A program made the position numbers and the translations under genes. A model generated the notes under the pieces. It was not told the DNA's origin, made no database searches, and saw only the letters and a program-made list of their open reading frames with translations. Shown piece by piece: positions 8,966 to 18,795 of a stretch of DNA of 64,000 bases. Origin of the DNA: Pseudomonas triclosanedens (GTDB lineage Bacteria > Pseudomonadota > Gammaproteobacteria > Pseudomonadales > Pseudomonadaceae); contig NZ_CP113432.1 of the NCBI RefSeq assembly GCF_026686735.1, positions 5,879,001 to 5,943,000 on the forward strand, read 5' to 3'. Every line of letters starts with the position of its first letter. Within the stretch, counting starts at the first letter, position 1.

Positions 8966-9250
8966 AGCTGGAAAGAGAGTACTGCGGGAGATGCCAGAGC
9001 TCCTTGGCGCGTTATTTCCCCTAGGGACACTCGGGGTGTTGTATTGGGCGCCGTCTCCCGCACGTATCAAAGACTTCATGGGAAGTTGCCGTTGACGATG
9101 CCGGCCCTGGTTTGGGGGGAGGCCGGCAAAGTCATCGAACGCTTTAGATATTAGTTGGGTAAACGCTCGGAGAAGGCCTTTCTTACCTACAGATTTTTCC
9201 GATAAATCCTGATTTTCCAGACACTTCGGAATAACGCCGACACAAATAGA
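8966..9250. other. non-coding spacer between hacB and spuH
   Basis: About 285 bp without a convincing gene. It contains a GC-rich hairpin (GCCGGCC...GGCCGGC, about 9096-9126) and a lower-GC stretch (9140-9250). It is flanked by two strong stem-loops, one of them bidirectional. On the minus strand the frame stays open across the spacer, but it has no ribosome site or recognisable domain. A small RNA is possible; nothing proves it. Confidence 0.4.
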
Positions 9251-9275
9251 CACGGGCCACCCGAAGGTGGCCCGT
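9251..9275 (-). terminator. stem-loop terminator after spuH
   Basis: A near-perfect hairpin, CACGGGCCACC/GGTGGCCCGTG with loop CGAA, lies 42 bp beyond the spuH stop. The following minus-strand sequence (TCTATTTGTG) is only moderately T-rich, so it may be a weak terminator or a 3' stabiliser. Confidence 0.7.
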
Positions 9276-9316
9276 GGTTCGACAATCGCCGGAAGCAACC
9301 GGCCGACAAGACGGTG

Positions 9317-10192
9317 TCAGGCGGTGGCTGTCGAACTCTTTTGCTGCCAGTCGGTAGCGTTGGACTCCATCGCCTCCTGGACAGCGCGCTTGCGACGCTC
9401 CTCGGCCCGGCGGGTGAAGTACCAGGCGAAGAAGGTGAACAGCGAAACGGTCAGCAGGATCAGGCTGGCCACCGCGTTGATCTCCGGCTTCACGCCCAGG
9501 CGCACGGCGGAGAACACTTCCATCGGCAGGGTGGTGGAGCCAGGACCGGACACGAAGCTGGCCAGAACCAGGTCGTCCAGCGACAGGGCGAAGGACATCA
9601 TGCCGCCCGCTGCCAGCGACGGCGCGATCATCGGGATGGTGATCAGCAGGAACACCTTCCAGGGCTTGGCGCCCAGGTCCATTGCCGCTTCTTCGATAGA
9701 CAGGTCCAGCTCACGCAGACGCGCCGATACCACTACCGCCACGTAGGACGAGCAGAAGCTGGTGTGAGCGATCCAGATGGTCACGATGCCACGCTCCTGC
9801 GGCCAGCCGATCAACTGGGCCATCGCTACGAACAGCAGCAGCAGCGACAGACCGGTGATCACCTCGGGCATTACCAGCGGCGCGGTGACCATGCCGCCGA
9901 ACAGCGTGCGGCCACGGAAGCGCGGGATGCGGGTCAGCACGAAAGCCGCCAGGGTACCCAGCGCCACGGAGGAGAACGCAGTGTAGAACGCGATCTCCAG
10001 CGAGCGGAACACCGAGCCGATCAGTTGCTGGTTGTCGAGCAGGCCGACGTACCACTTGATCGACCAGCCCCCCCACACGGTCACCAGCTTGGAGCCGTTG
10101 AACGAGTAGATGACCAGGATGATCATCGGCACGTAGATGAACAGCAGACCGAGGACCAGCATGATGTTGGAGAACGACCAACGCTTGTTCAT
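9317..10192 (-). CDS. spuH: polyamine ABC transporter permease SpuH
   Basis: A 291-residue inner-membrane permease of the PotC/PotI type. It is one of two channel subunits that move putrescine or spermidine from the binding proteins SpuD/SpuE into the cell. Six hydrophobic helices are visible, starting with IMLVLGLLFIYVPMIILVIYSF, and the EAA loop (YVAVVVSARLRELDLSIEEAAMDLGAKPWKVF) that docks onto the ATPase is intact near residues 160-195. Its ATG overlaps the spuG stop by 4 bp (ATGA), so translation is coupled. It is the last gene of the spuABCDEFGH operon, matching PA0304 of PAO1. Confidence 0.93.
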   Translation of the reverse strand: MNKRWSFSNIMLVLGLLFIYVPMIILVIYSFNGSKLVTVWGGWSIKWYVGLLDNQQLIGSVFRSLEIAFYTAFSSVALGTLAAFVLTRIPRFRGRTLFGGMVTAPLVMPEVITGLSLLLLFVAMAQLIGWPQERGIVTIWIAHTSFCSSYVAVVVSARLRELDLSIEEAAMDLGAKPWKVFLLITIPMIAPSLAAGGMMSFALSLDDLVLASFVSGPGSTTLPMEVFSAVRLGVKPEINAVASLILLTVSLFTFFAWYFTRRAEERRKRAVQEAMESNATDWQQKSSTATA

Positions 10193-11100
10193 ACCTTGCC
10201 CTCCAGCTCTTTAGCCTGGTTCTTGTTAAAGAAGATGATGGGCACGATCAGGATAGCCAGCATCACGACAGCAAGGGCGGAAGCCACCGGCCAGTCACGG
10301 TTGTTGAAGAACTCTTGCCAGAGGACCTTACCGATCATCAGCGTCTCGGGGCCACCGAGCAGTTCCGGGATCACGAACTCGCCCACCGCCGGGATGAACA
10401 CCAGCATGCAGCCGGCGATGATGCCGTTCTTGGACAGCGGTACGGTGATCTTCCAGAAGCTGGTGAAGTTGCGCGCGCCAAGGTCGGAGGCAGCTTCCAG
10501 CAGGCTCATATCGTGCTTGACCAGGTTGGCGTACAACGGCATGACCATGAAGGGCAGGTAGGAGTAGACGATACCGATGTACACCGCGAAGTTGGTGTTC
10601 AGAATCGTCAGCGGCTCGTTGATCACACCCAGCCACATCAGGAAGCCATTGAGCAGGCCGTTATTGGACAGGATGCCCATCCAGGCGTAGACGCGGATCA
10701 GGATCGCCGTCCAGGTCGGCATCATGATCAGCAGCAGCAGCACGGTCTGCATTTCCTTGCTGGCGCGGGCGATGGCGTAGGCCATCGGATAGCCGATCAG
10801 CAGGCAGATCAGGGTACTGATGAACGCCATCTTCAGCGAGCCGAGATAGGCATCGATGTACAGCGGGTCGCCCGTCAGCATCAGGTAGTTGCCGAGGTTC
10901 AGCACCACCTGCAGGGTCTGGTCCGCGTACTGGAAGACTTCCGTGTACGGCGGAATGGCGACGTCCGCCGCAGCCAGGCTGATCTTCAGCACGATGGCGA
11001 ACGGCAGGAGGAAGAACAGGAACAGCCAGAAGAACGGGATGCCGATCACGGCATGCCGCCCTCTGGGCAGGCGTTTCAGGATCGAGGCGGCGACGTTCAT
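10189..11100 (-). CDS. spuG: polyamine ABC transporter permease SpuG
   Basis: A 303-residue PotB/PotH-type permease, the partner of SpuH. The first helix (IGIPFFWLFLFFLLPFAIVLKISLA) is followed by a long periplasmic loop and five further helices. The EAA motif reads LLEAASDLGARNFTSFWKITVPLSKNGI near residue 205. Its start overlaps the 3' end of spuF by 4 bp and its own stop overlaps spuH, so F, G and H are tightly coupled. The order and subunit types match PA0303 of PAO1, where the Spu transporter imports putrescine and spermidine. Confidence 0.93.
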   Translation of the reverse strand: MNVAASILKRLPRGRHAVIGIPFFWLFLFFLLPFAIVLKISLAAADVAIPPYTEVFQYADQTLQVVLNLGNYLMLTGDPLYIDAYLGSLKMAFISTLICLLIGYPMAYAIARASKEMQTVLLLLIMMPTWTAILIRVYAWMGILSNNGLLNGFLMWLGVINEPLTILNTNFAVYIGIVYSYLPFMVMPLYANLVKHDMSLLEAASDLGARNFTSFWKITVPLSKNGIIAGCMLVFIPAVGEFVIPELLGGPETLMIGKVLWQEFFNNRDWPVASALAVVMLAILIVPIIFFNKNQAKELEGKV

Positions 11101-12251
11101 GATTGCAGTACCACGCCGCTGTCGTCGTACCAGCTGATGTACACGGGCTGGTCCCAGGTCGGGCGAGCCACATGACGCTCGGCGTTGGCCATGAAGGCCT
11201 GCACGATCATGCCGGAGGCAAGTTTGATGTAGTACACCGAATGACCGCCCAGGTAGGCGATATCGTAGACGGTGCCTTGCGCCCAGTTGCAGCCCTCGTG
11301 CTCGAGGTTCTCAGGCTTCTGCGAACTGACCATGACCTTTTCCGGACGCAGCGCGTAGGTGATGCGCTTGTCTTCGGCACGGGTGCTGATGCCGTGGCCG
11401 ATGTAGATCGGGTTTTCCAACTGCGGGCAGGCGATCACGGCGTGGTCTTCCACGTCCTGGACCAGTTGGCCGTCGAACAGGTTGACGTTGCCGATGAACT
11501 CGCAGACCAGGCGGCTGGCCGGGGTCTCGTAGATGTCCATCGGGCTGCCGATCTGCTCGATGCAGCCCAGGTGCATGATGGCGATGCGCTGAGCCATCGT
11601 CATCGCTTCTTCCTGGTCGTGGGTCACCATCACGCAGGTCACACCCACGCGCTCGATGATCTCCACCAGTTCCAACTGCATCTGCGAGCGCAGCTTCTTG
11701 TCCAGTGCGCCCATCGGCTCGTCGAGCAGCAGCAGCTTCGGACGCTTGGCCAGGGAGCGGGCCAGGGCAACGCGCTGACGCTGGCCGCCGGAAAGCTGAT
11801 GCGGCTTGCGCTTGGCGTACTGGGCCATCTGCACCAGCTTGAGCATCTCGTTGACGCGCTGGTCGATCTCGTCCTTGGGCAGTCCGTCCTGCTTCAGGCC
11901 GAAAGCAATGTTCTGCGCTACCGTCATGTGCGGGAACAGAGCATACGACTGGAACATCATGTTGATCGGCCGCTCATAGGGCGGCAGGTCGGTAATGTCC
12001 TGGCCATCGAGGAAGATGCGACCTTCAGTGGGACGCTCGAAACCAGCCAGCATGCGCAGCAGGGTCGACTTGCCCGAACCGGAGCCACCGAGCAGGGCGA
12101 AAATCTCACCTTTCTTGATGTTCAGGGACACGCTATCGACAGCCAGTGTTTCGTCGAACTGCTTGCTGACCCGGTCGATTTTTACCAGCACCTCTTTAGG
12201 CTGCTGGTCGCCACTGAGGGCTTTCTTGTAGGCACCGGAGGCTATTGCCAT
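11097..12251 (-). CDS. spuF: polyamine ABC transporter ATPase SpuF
   Basis: A 384-residue PotA/PotG-type ATPase that drives the SpuGH channel. ATG 12251 (MAIASGAYKK) is preferred over a TTG 15 bases upstream because a GGGAG site lies just before it. Walker A is GGSGSGKSTL (about 55-64), the signature is [16 protein letters not shown], Walker B is LLLLDEPMGALD and the switch is [12 protein letters not shown]. The C-terminal 110 residues form the TOBE-like regulatory domain (YALRPEKVMVSS...YDIAYLGGHSVYYIKL). It is separated from spuE by a 152-bp gap with two strong hairpins that may reduce its expression relative to the binding protein. Confidence 0.94.
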   Translation of the reverse strand: MAIASGAYKKALSGDQQPKEVLVKIDRVSKQFDETLAVDSVSLNIKKGEIFALLGGSGSGKSTLLRMLAGFERPTEGRIFLDGQDITDLPPYERPINMMFQSYALFPHMTVAQNIAFGLKQDGLPKDEIDQRVNEMLKLVQMAQYAKRKPHQLSGGQRQRVALARSLAKRPKLLLLDEPMGALDKKLRSQMQLELVEIIERVGVTCVMVTHDQEEAMTMAQRIAIMHLGCIEQIGSPMDIYETPASRLVCEFIGNVNLFDGQLVQDVEDHAVIACPQLENPIYIGHGISTRAEDKRITYALRPEKVMVSSQKPENLEHEGCNWAQGTVYDIAYLGGHSVYYIKLASGMIVQAFMANAERHVARPTWDQPVYISWYDDSGVVLQS

Positions 12252-12275
12252 TACCACAACTCCCAAATCATAGAG

Positions 12276-12296
12276 GCCCGGCCCCCGCGGCCGGGC
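12276..12296 (-). terminator. hairpin just upstream of spuF
   Basis: A perfect 8-bp stem GCCCGGCC/GGCCGGGC with a 5-base loop lies 25 bp before the spuF start and has no T-run. Together with the larger stem at 12335-12363 it could damp read-through or protect the spuE message. Confidence 0.5.
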
Positions 12297-12334
12297 ATGC
12301 TTGGTATTACTACGGGCTGGCGCAGTTTAGAGAC

Positions 12335-12363
12335 GTCGGAGGGCTTTTTTGAGCCCTCTCCGA
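12335..12363 (-). terminator. intra-operon stem-loop between spuE and spuF
   Basis: Complementary arms GTCGGAGGGCT and AGCCCTCTCCGAC enclose a short T/A-rich loop, about 40 bp past the spuE stop. No strong T-run follows, so partial termination or mRNA 3'-end stabilisation is more likely than full termination. Such elements commonly make binding protein more abundant than permease. Confidence 0.6.
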
Positions 12364-12403
12364 CGCTCCGTGCCCGCGCGCACGGACTCAGTAGAGCCCG
12401 GGC

Positions 12404-13501
<1,098 letters not shown>

Positions 13502-13648
13502 TTAGTCCTCTCGTTGTTTTTAACTTCTTCTGTCGGTTGGCGACGACGGCCATTGCGTGGATAGCGACAAAGCCATCAGGAGCACGAGAGCACCTCGACT
13601 TGCGCAGCCATTCCACTGATGGAAGCTACGGATTCCTGCCGGAAGTGA

Positions 13649-13708
13649 CGGGGGAGCGCACTCCCCCGCCATCTACCCGGTACATCGGCTGCCGCGCCAG
13701 GCGGCAGC
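13649..13708 (-). terminator. two stem-loops between spuD and spuE
   Basis: A perfect stem CGGGGGAG/CTCCCCCG with loop CGCA occupies 13649-13668. A second stem, GCTGCCGC...GGCGGCAGC, occupies 13688-13708, 10 bp beyond the spuD stop. Neither has a long T-run. They probably stabilise or partly terminate the spuD message. Confidence 0.55.
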
Positions 13709-13718
13709 GACTACCCGA

Positions 13719-14819
13719 TTACTTGCCGGACTTGATGGTGGTCCAGCTGCGGGTCATCAGGCGCTGAGTCTTCGCCGGCAGGTCCGGGAAGGCGTACAGC
13801 TTCTTCATGGTCTCATCGGTCGGGTATACGCCCGGGTCGTTACGAATGGCCTCGCTCACCATCGGAGTGGCGGCGGCGTTACCGTTCGGGAACTGAACCA
13901 CGTTGGTGATCTCGGACATTACCGCCGGCTCAAGCAGGAAGTTGATCCACTTCAGAGCAGCTTCCGGGTTCTCGGCATCCTTCGGGATTGCGACGGTATC
14001 GAAGAACGCGCCGGCACCTTCCTTCGGAATGTTGTACTTCACAGTGACCTTGTTCTTGGCTTCTTCAGCGCGGGACTTGGCCTGGTATACGTCACCCGAG
14101 TAACCGATGGCCACGCAGATGTTGCCGTTGGCGATGTCGGAGATGTACTTCGAGGAGTGGAAGTACGAGATGTACGGGCGAATCTTCAGGAACAGCGCTT
14201 CGGCCTCCTTCAGCTCTTTCGGATCCTGGCTATCCGGCTTGTAGCCCAGGTAGTGCAGGGCGGCCGGCAGCATTTCGGTCGGCGAGTCGAGGAAGCTCAC
14301 GCCGCATGCTTTCAGCTTCTGGATGTTTTCCGGCTTGAACACCAGGTCCCAGGAGTCCACCGGAGCGTTGTCGCCCAGCGCAGCCTTGACCTTGTCCGGG
14401 TTGTAGCCGATGCCGATGGTGCCCCACATGTACGGAATCGCGTACTGGTTACCCGGGTCGCTGATCTCCAGGGTCTTCATGATGTCCGGATTCAGGTTCT
14501 TCCAGTTCGGCAGCTTGGACTTGTCCAGCGGCTGATAGACACCAGCCTTGATCTGCTTGGCGAGGAAGGAGTTGGACGGAACCACGATGTCATAACCCGA
14601 CTTACCGGCCAGCAGCTTGGCTTCCAGCACTTCGTTGCTGTCATAGACGTCGTAGACGACCTTGATTCCGGTTTCCTTGGTGAACTTGTCGACCGTATCC
14701 GGCGCGATGTAGTCCGACCAGTTGTATACGTGCAGCACTTTGTCATCTGCCTGCGCCATACCAGCCACAGCGCCCGCCAGCGTCACAGCGAGCAGGGATT
14801 TGCCGAAGGTCTTGAACAT
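13719..14819 (-). CDS. spuD: putrescine-preferring periplasmic binding protein SpuD
   Basis: A 366-residue PotF-type binding protein. ATG 14819 follows CGGAGC and begins the signal peptide [24 protein letters not shown]; a longer upstream frame is not preferred. The mature chain opens [19 protein letters not shown] and carries [16 protein letters not shown] and [15 protein letters not shown], closely parallel to SpuE. SpuD of P. aeruginosa binds putrescine, and the two proteins share the SpuFGH channel. The gene follows spuC after a 117-bp gap. Confidence 0.93.
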   Translation of the reverse strand: MFKTFGKSLLAVTLAGAVAGMAQADDKVLHVYNWSDYIAPDTVDKFTKETGIKVVYDVYDSNEVLEAKLLAGKSGYDIVVPSNSFLAKQIKAGVYQPLDKSKLPNWKNLNPDIMKTLEISDPGNQYAIPYMWGTIGIGYNPDKVKAALGDNAPVDSWDLVFKPENIQKLKACGVSFLDSPTEMLPAALHYLGYKPDSQDPKELKEAEALFLKIRPYISYFHSSKYISDIANGNICVAIGYSGDVYQAKSRAEEAKNKVTVKYNIPKEGAGAFFDTVAIPKDAENPEAALKWINFLLEPAVMSEITNVVQFPNGNAAATPMVSEAIRNDPGVYPTDETMKKLYAFPDLPAKTQRLMTRSWTTIKSGK

Positions 14820-14936
14820 GCGGGTAGCTCCGTTTGTTTTTTTGATGTTCCGGGTGGCGTGGACAGTTCGATCCGTCACCACCCGGTGAGCCTGGCCAAC
14901 GCACAGGCGCAGTCTGTCAAAGGTCCGGTGAAAGAC

Positions 14937-16304
14937 TCAAGACAGAACGGCTGCGGCGGTTTGATCGAGGCACTTGCGCGCCAGGGTGATCAGGTCGTCG
15001 ATCTGCGATTTCTCGATCACCAGCGGCGGCGAGATAATCATAGTGTCCCCCACCGCGCGCATGATCAGACCGTTACGGAAGCAGTGCTCACGGCACAGCA
15101 TTCCCACACCCTTGTTCTCGAAGCGCTCGCGGGTCTTCTTGTTCTTCACCAGCTCCAGTGCTGCCACCAGACCGACACCGCGGGCTTCGCCAACCAGGGG
15201 GTGATCGGCCAGCTCCTGCCAGCGCTTCTGCAAATACGGTGCCGATTCGGTCTTCACCTTCTCGACAATCTTCTCTTCGCGCAGGATACGGATGTTTTCC
15301 AGCGCGACAGCCGCTGCAACCGGGTGACCAGAGTAAGTGAATCCGTGATAGAACTCGCCACCCTCATTCAGGGTATGGACGATCTCATCGCGAACGATCA
15401 CGCCACCCATAGGGATGTAGCCGGAGGTCAGGCCCTTGGCGATCGGCATCAGGTCCGGGGCGTTGCCGTAGTACTGGCTGCCGAACCATTCGCCGGTACG
15501 GCCGAAGCCGCAGATCACTTCATCGGCGATGAACAGGATGTCGTACTTGGCGAGGATTTCGCGGATCTTCGGCCAGTAGGTTTCCGGCGGAACGATCACA
15601 CCGCCTGCGCCCTGGATGGGCTCGGCGATGAAGGCGGCGACCTTGTCTTCGCCAACTTCCAGAATTTTCTTTTCCAGTTGCTCGGCAGCCCAGACGCCGA
15701 ACTCTTCCGGCGACATGTCACCGCCCTCACCGTACCAGTACGGCTGCGGGATGTGCACGATGCCCGGGATCGGCAGGTCGCCCTGCTCGTGGAGAGCCTT
15801 CATGCCGCCCAGGCTGACGCCGGCTACGGTAGAGCCGTGGTAGCCGTTCCAGCGGCCGATGACCACTTTCTTCTGCGGCTGCCCCTTGATCGTCCAGTAG
15901 TGACGGACCATGCGCAGCACGGTGTCGTTGGACTCGGAGCCCGAACCGGTGAAGAACACGTGGTTCATGCCCTCGGGGGCGATATCGGCAATGGCCTTGG
16001 CCAGTTCCAGCGCCGGCGGGTGTGCGGTCTGGAAGAACAGGTTGTAGTAGGGCAGCTCCTGCATCTGCTTGTAAGCGGCTTCAGCAAGCTCCTTGCGACC
16101 GTAGCCGACGTTCACGCACCACAGGCCCGCCATGCCATCGAGGATCTTGTTGCCCTCGCTGTCCCAAAGGTACACGCCTTCGGCCTTGGTGATGATGCGA
16201 GCACCCTTTTCGTTCAACTGCTTGTAGTCGGTGAACGGTGCCAGGTGGTGTTCACGGCTGAGCGCCTGCCAATGCTGGGTCTTGGCGCTGGTCTGGTTAG
16301 TCAT
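14937..16304 (-). CDS. spuC: polyamine:pyruvate transaminase SpuC
   Basis: A 455-residue class III (omega) aminotransferase. It moves an amino group from putrescine, cadaverine or spermidine to pyruvate, using pyridoxal phosphate. ATG 16304 (MTNQTSAKTQHW) is preferred to a start 87 bases upstream, which would overlap the end of spuB. Family features are clear: GLWCVNVGYGRKEL, the FFTGSGSESNDT phosphate-binding turn, the FIADEVICGFGRTG aspartate and the Schiff-base lysine in PIAKGLTSGYIPMG. It lies between spuB and spuD as in PAO1 (PA0299), where it provides the transamination branch of putrescine breakdown. Confidence 0.94.
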   Translation of the reverse strand: MTNQTSAKTQHWQALSREHHLAPFTDYKQLNEKGARIITKAEGVYLWDSEGNKILDGMAGLWCVNVGYGRKELAEAAYKQMQELPYYNLFFQTAHPPALELAKAIADIAPEGMNHVFFTGSGSESNDTVLRMVRHYWTIKGQPQKKVVIGRWNGYHGSTVAGVSLGGMKALHEQGDLPIPGIVHIPQPYWYGEGGDMSPEEFGVWAAEQLEKKILEVGEDKVAAFIAEPIQGAGGVIVPPETYWPKIREILAKYDILFIADEVICGFGRTGEWFGSQYYGNAPDLMPIAKGLTSGYIPMGGVIVRDEIVHTLNEGGEFYHGFTYSGHPVAAAVALENIRILREEKIVEKVKTESAPYLQKRWQELADHPLVGEARGVGLVAALELVKNKKTRERFENKGVGMLCREHCFRNGLIMRAVGDTMIISPPLVIEKSQIDDLITLARKCLDQTAAAVLS

Positions 16305-16365
16305 CTTGGTAAAACCTCTCTCTAAGAAACACAGGGTCCGACCGGCTGGCCGGACCCCACGCCGA

Positions 16366-17724
16366 TCAGACGGAAAGCAGAAGGAACTCACGCTCCCAGG
16401 AACTGATCACTCGCTTGAAGTTCTCGTGCTCGGCGCGCTTCACCGCGACGTAGCCCCGAATGAACTTCTCGCCCAGGTACTTCTCCAGGGTCTTGCTGCC
16501 TTCCATGCACTCCAGCGCTGCCTCGATGGTCAGCGGCAGACGCAGGTTACGCCGTTCGTAGCCACGGCCTTTGACCTGTGCACTGGGTTTGAGGCCTTCC
16601 ACCATGCCGATGTAACCGCACAGCAAGCTGGCTGCCAGGGCCAGGTAAGGGTTGGCGTCCGCACCGGCAAGACGGTTCTCCACGCGGCGGTTCTCCGGAG
16701 AGGAATCCGGCACGCGCAGACCGACGGTACGATTCTCTTCGCCCCACTCCACGTTCACCGGCGCCGAGGTATCGGGCAGGAAGCGGCGGAACGAGTTGAC
16801 GTTCGGCGCGAACAGCGGCAGCGCCTCCGGAATCAGCTTCTGCAAGCCGCCGATGTGGCTCAGGAACAGCTCGCTCATGCTGCCGTCGGCGTTGGAGAAG
16901 ATGTTCTTGCCAGTCTTGATGTCGACGATGCTCTGGTGCAGGTGCATGGCACTGCCCGGCTCGCCGGTCATCGGCTTGGCCATGAAGGTAGCGGCCACGT
17001 TGTGCTTGAGGGCAGCCTCGCGCATGGTGCGCTTGAACACCACGATCTGGTCGGCCAGGTCGAGGGCGTCGCCATGACGGAAGTTGATTTCCATCTGCGC
17101 GGTGCCTTCTTCATGGATCAGGGTATCCAGATCCAGGCCCTGCAGTTCGCACCAGTCATACATGTCCTCGAACAGCGGGTCGAATTCGTTCGCCGCGTCG
17201 ATGGAGAAGGATTGGCGGCCTGTTTCCTGGCGACCGGAACGACCGATCGGAGCCTGCAGCGGGTAGTCGGGATCGTCGCTGCGCTTGGTCAGGTAGAACT
17301 CCATCTCCGGGGCGACAATCGGCCTCCACCCCTTGTCGGCGTAGAGCTTGAGCACGCGCTTGAGCACGTTGCGTGGCGACAGCTCGATGGGGTTGCCCAG
17401 TTTGTCGTAGGTATCGTGGATCACCATCGCGGTCGGCTCGATGGCCCAGGGAACGAGGAACACGGCATTCTCGTCCGGGCGGCAGACCATATCGATGTCT
17501 GCCGGATCCAGCAGGTCGTAATAGATGTCATCCTCGACGTAGTCACCGGTCACGGTCTGCAGGAGAACGCTCTCCGGCAGGCGCATGCCTTTCTCGTTGA
17601 GGAACTTCGCAGTCGGCGCGATCTTGCCCCGGGCAATCCCGGTAAGGTCGGCGATCATGCATTCCACTTCGGTGATCTTGCGTTCCTTCAGCCAGCTGCT
17701 CAGCTGGTCTAACTTGGTAGTCAT
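16366..17724 (-). CDS. spuB: gamma-glutamylputrescine synthetase SpuB
   Basis: A 452-residue glutamine-synthetase-like ligase that joins glutamate to putrescine at the cost of ATP, the entry step of the gamma-glutamyl (Puu-like) route. ATG 17724 begins MTTKLDQLSSWLKERKITEVE. GS-type motifs are present: EMEFYL near residue 148, the metal-binding EGTAQMEINF, MHLHQSI (about 270) and the ATP-binding AGADANPYLALAASL. It starts 41 bp after spuA ends and is followed by spuC. It differs from true GlnA by its DLTGIARGK opening, shared with SpuI and PuuA. Matches PA0298. Confidence 0.93.
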   Translation of the reverse strand: MTTKLDQLSSWLKERKITEVECMIADLTGIARGKIAPTAKFLNEKGMRLPESVLLQTVTGDYVEDDIYYDLLDPADIDMVCRPDENAVFLVPWAIEPTAMVIHDTYDKLGNPIELSPRNVLKRVLKLYADKGWRPIVAPEMEFYLTKRSDDPDYPLQAPIGRSGRQETGRQSFSIDAANEFDPLFEDMYDWCELQGLDLDTLIHEEGTAQMEINFRHGDALDLADQIVVFKRTMREAALKHNVAATFMAKPMTGEPGSAMHLHQSIVDIKTGKNIFSNADGSMSELFLSHIGGLQKLIPEALPLFAPNVNSFRRFLPDTSAPVNVEWGEENRTVGLRVPDSSPENRRVENRLAGADANPYLALAASLLCGYIGMVEGLKPSAQVKGRGYERRNLRLPLTIEAALECMEGSKTLEKYLGEKFIRGYVAVKRAEHENFKRVISSWEREFLLLSV

Positions 17725-17764
17725 AAAGACCTCAGGGTTTAAGAGCCCGGCCCCAACGCCGGAC

Positions 17765-18517
17765 TCAACGGTTCCCCGCCCTCTTGCTGCAGGCTTTGCC
17801 GAAAGCCTGGAAGATAGCGAGATAGTTGGGGTTCGTTTCGACCTGCCACTCCGGGTGCCACTGCACACCGACAGCGAAGGTCTTTGCACCTTCGACGCAG
17901 AAGGCTTCAACCAACCCGTCAGGCGCCAGAGCTTCTACACGAAGGCCGGGCGCCAGACGTTCAACGCCCTGGCCATGAATGGAATTGACCTGGAACTGCG
18001 AGGGTAGCCCGATATCGGCGAAGACGCCGCCCGGCTGCACGTCGACGACGTGCCGCAGTCCATACTGGATTTCGATCGGTTCACCGGCAGGCTCGCGGTG
18101 ATCCATGAAACCTTCGATTTCGTGCACCTTCTGGTGCAGCGTGCCACCGAAGGCCACGTTCATTTCCTGGAATCCGCGGCAGATGCCCAGCACTGGAACG
18201 CCGGCCGCCACGGCACGACGAATCAGCGGCAGCGTGGTGCTGTCGCGCAAGGAATCATGAAGAGTGCCGGCTTCGCTGGCGGAGCCACTATAATGATGTG
18301 GTTCGACGTTTGACGCCGAGCCAGTGAACAGCAGGCCATCGAGGGAAGCCAGCATGGCTTCCTGGTCGATGACCTCGCCCAGGGAAGGAATGATCACCGG
18401 AATGCCCGAGGCCCCGGAGATCACTGCTCTGAGGTATTTGTCGCCAGTAACGTGGTAGGGTTTCGAACCGATCTGCTTGACGCAGGCCGACACGCCGATT
18501 AACGGCAGGCGAGACAT
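17765..18517 (-). CDS. spuA: class I glutamine-amidotransferase-like hydrolase SpuA
   Basis: A 250-residue protein related to PuuD, which releases GABA from gamma-glutamyl-GABA by hydrolysis. The catalytic Cys lies in the nucleophile elbow PVLGICRGFQEMNVAFGG (about 105-122), and the His/Glu pair in VGVQWHPEWQ near residue 225. It is the first gene of the minus-strand spuABCDEFGH operon. Its ATG at 18517 faces the divergent spuI across 278 bp that contain an A/T-rich inverted repeat. PuuD-like hydrolysis is the best-supported role. Confidence 0.9.
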   Translation of the reverse strand: MSRLPLIGVSACVKQIGSKPYHVTGDKYLRAVISGASGIPVIIPSLGEVIDQEAMLASLDGLLFTGSASNVEPHHYSGSASEAGTLHDSLRDSTTLPLIRRAVAAGVPVLGICRGFQEMNVAFGGTLHQKVHEIEGFMDHREPAGEPIEIQYGLRHVVDVQPGGVFADIGLPSQFQVNSIHGQGVERLAPGLRVEALAPDGLVEAFCVEGAKTFAVGVQWHPEWQVETNPNYLAIFQAFGKACSKRAGNR

Positions 18518-18572
18518 GAGGCACCCGTGTTTGTATGTGTTATGGGCTTGAGGCCGAGCTTAGCCTTGTTCA

Positions 18573-18600
18573 TTTTTTTACACAACAGAAATGTAAAAAA
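18573..18600. promoter_or_regulatory. A/T-rich inverted repeat between spuA and spuI
   Basis: Arms TTTTTTTACA (18573-18582) and TGTAAAAAA (18592-18600) are separated by 9 bases. The dyad centre is about 69 bp from the spuA start and 209 bp from the spuI start, in the only divergent control region of the polyamine cluster. It looks like a repressor or activator site. The cognate regulator is not encoded next to it. Confidence 0.55.
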
Positions 18601-18795
18601 TCAAACACGCCCCACTGAACAGCCCGCCAGCCAAGGCTCTCAGCCTGCTTAGAGTGCCTCTGGACGCCCCAAAAACGGCCTGCCAGAGCCAGACCGCACC
18701 AACATGGTGCAACATTGACAACCCTTGCCAATTCGGATTGACTCACACCTCAGCCTTCGAATGATTGATATTTTTAACAATAAAGGTGTTGCATC

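Noticed and set aside
8402..9298. A minus-strand open frame running from the hacB-spuH spacer into hacB
   Set aside because: Most of it is antisense to hacB; the part in the spacer has no start signal and no recognised domain and passes through a terminator.
14157..16325. A 722-codon plus-strand open stretch opposite spuD and spuC
   Set aside because: Antisense shadow of two firmly identified genes, with no ribosome site or recognisable domain.
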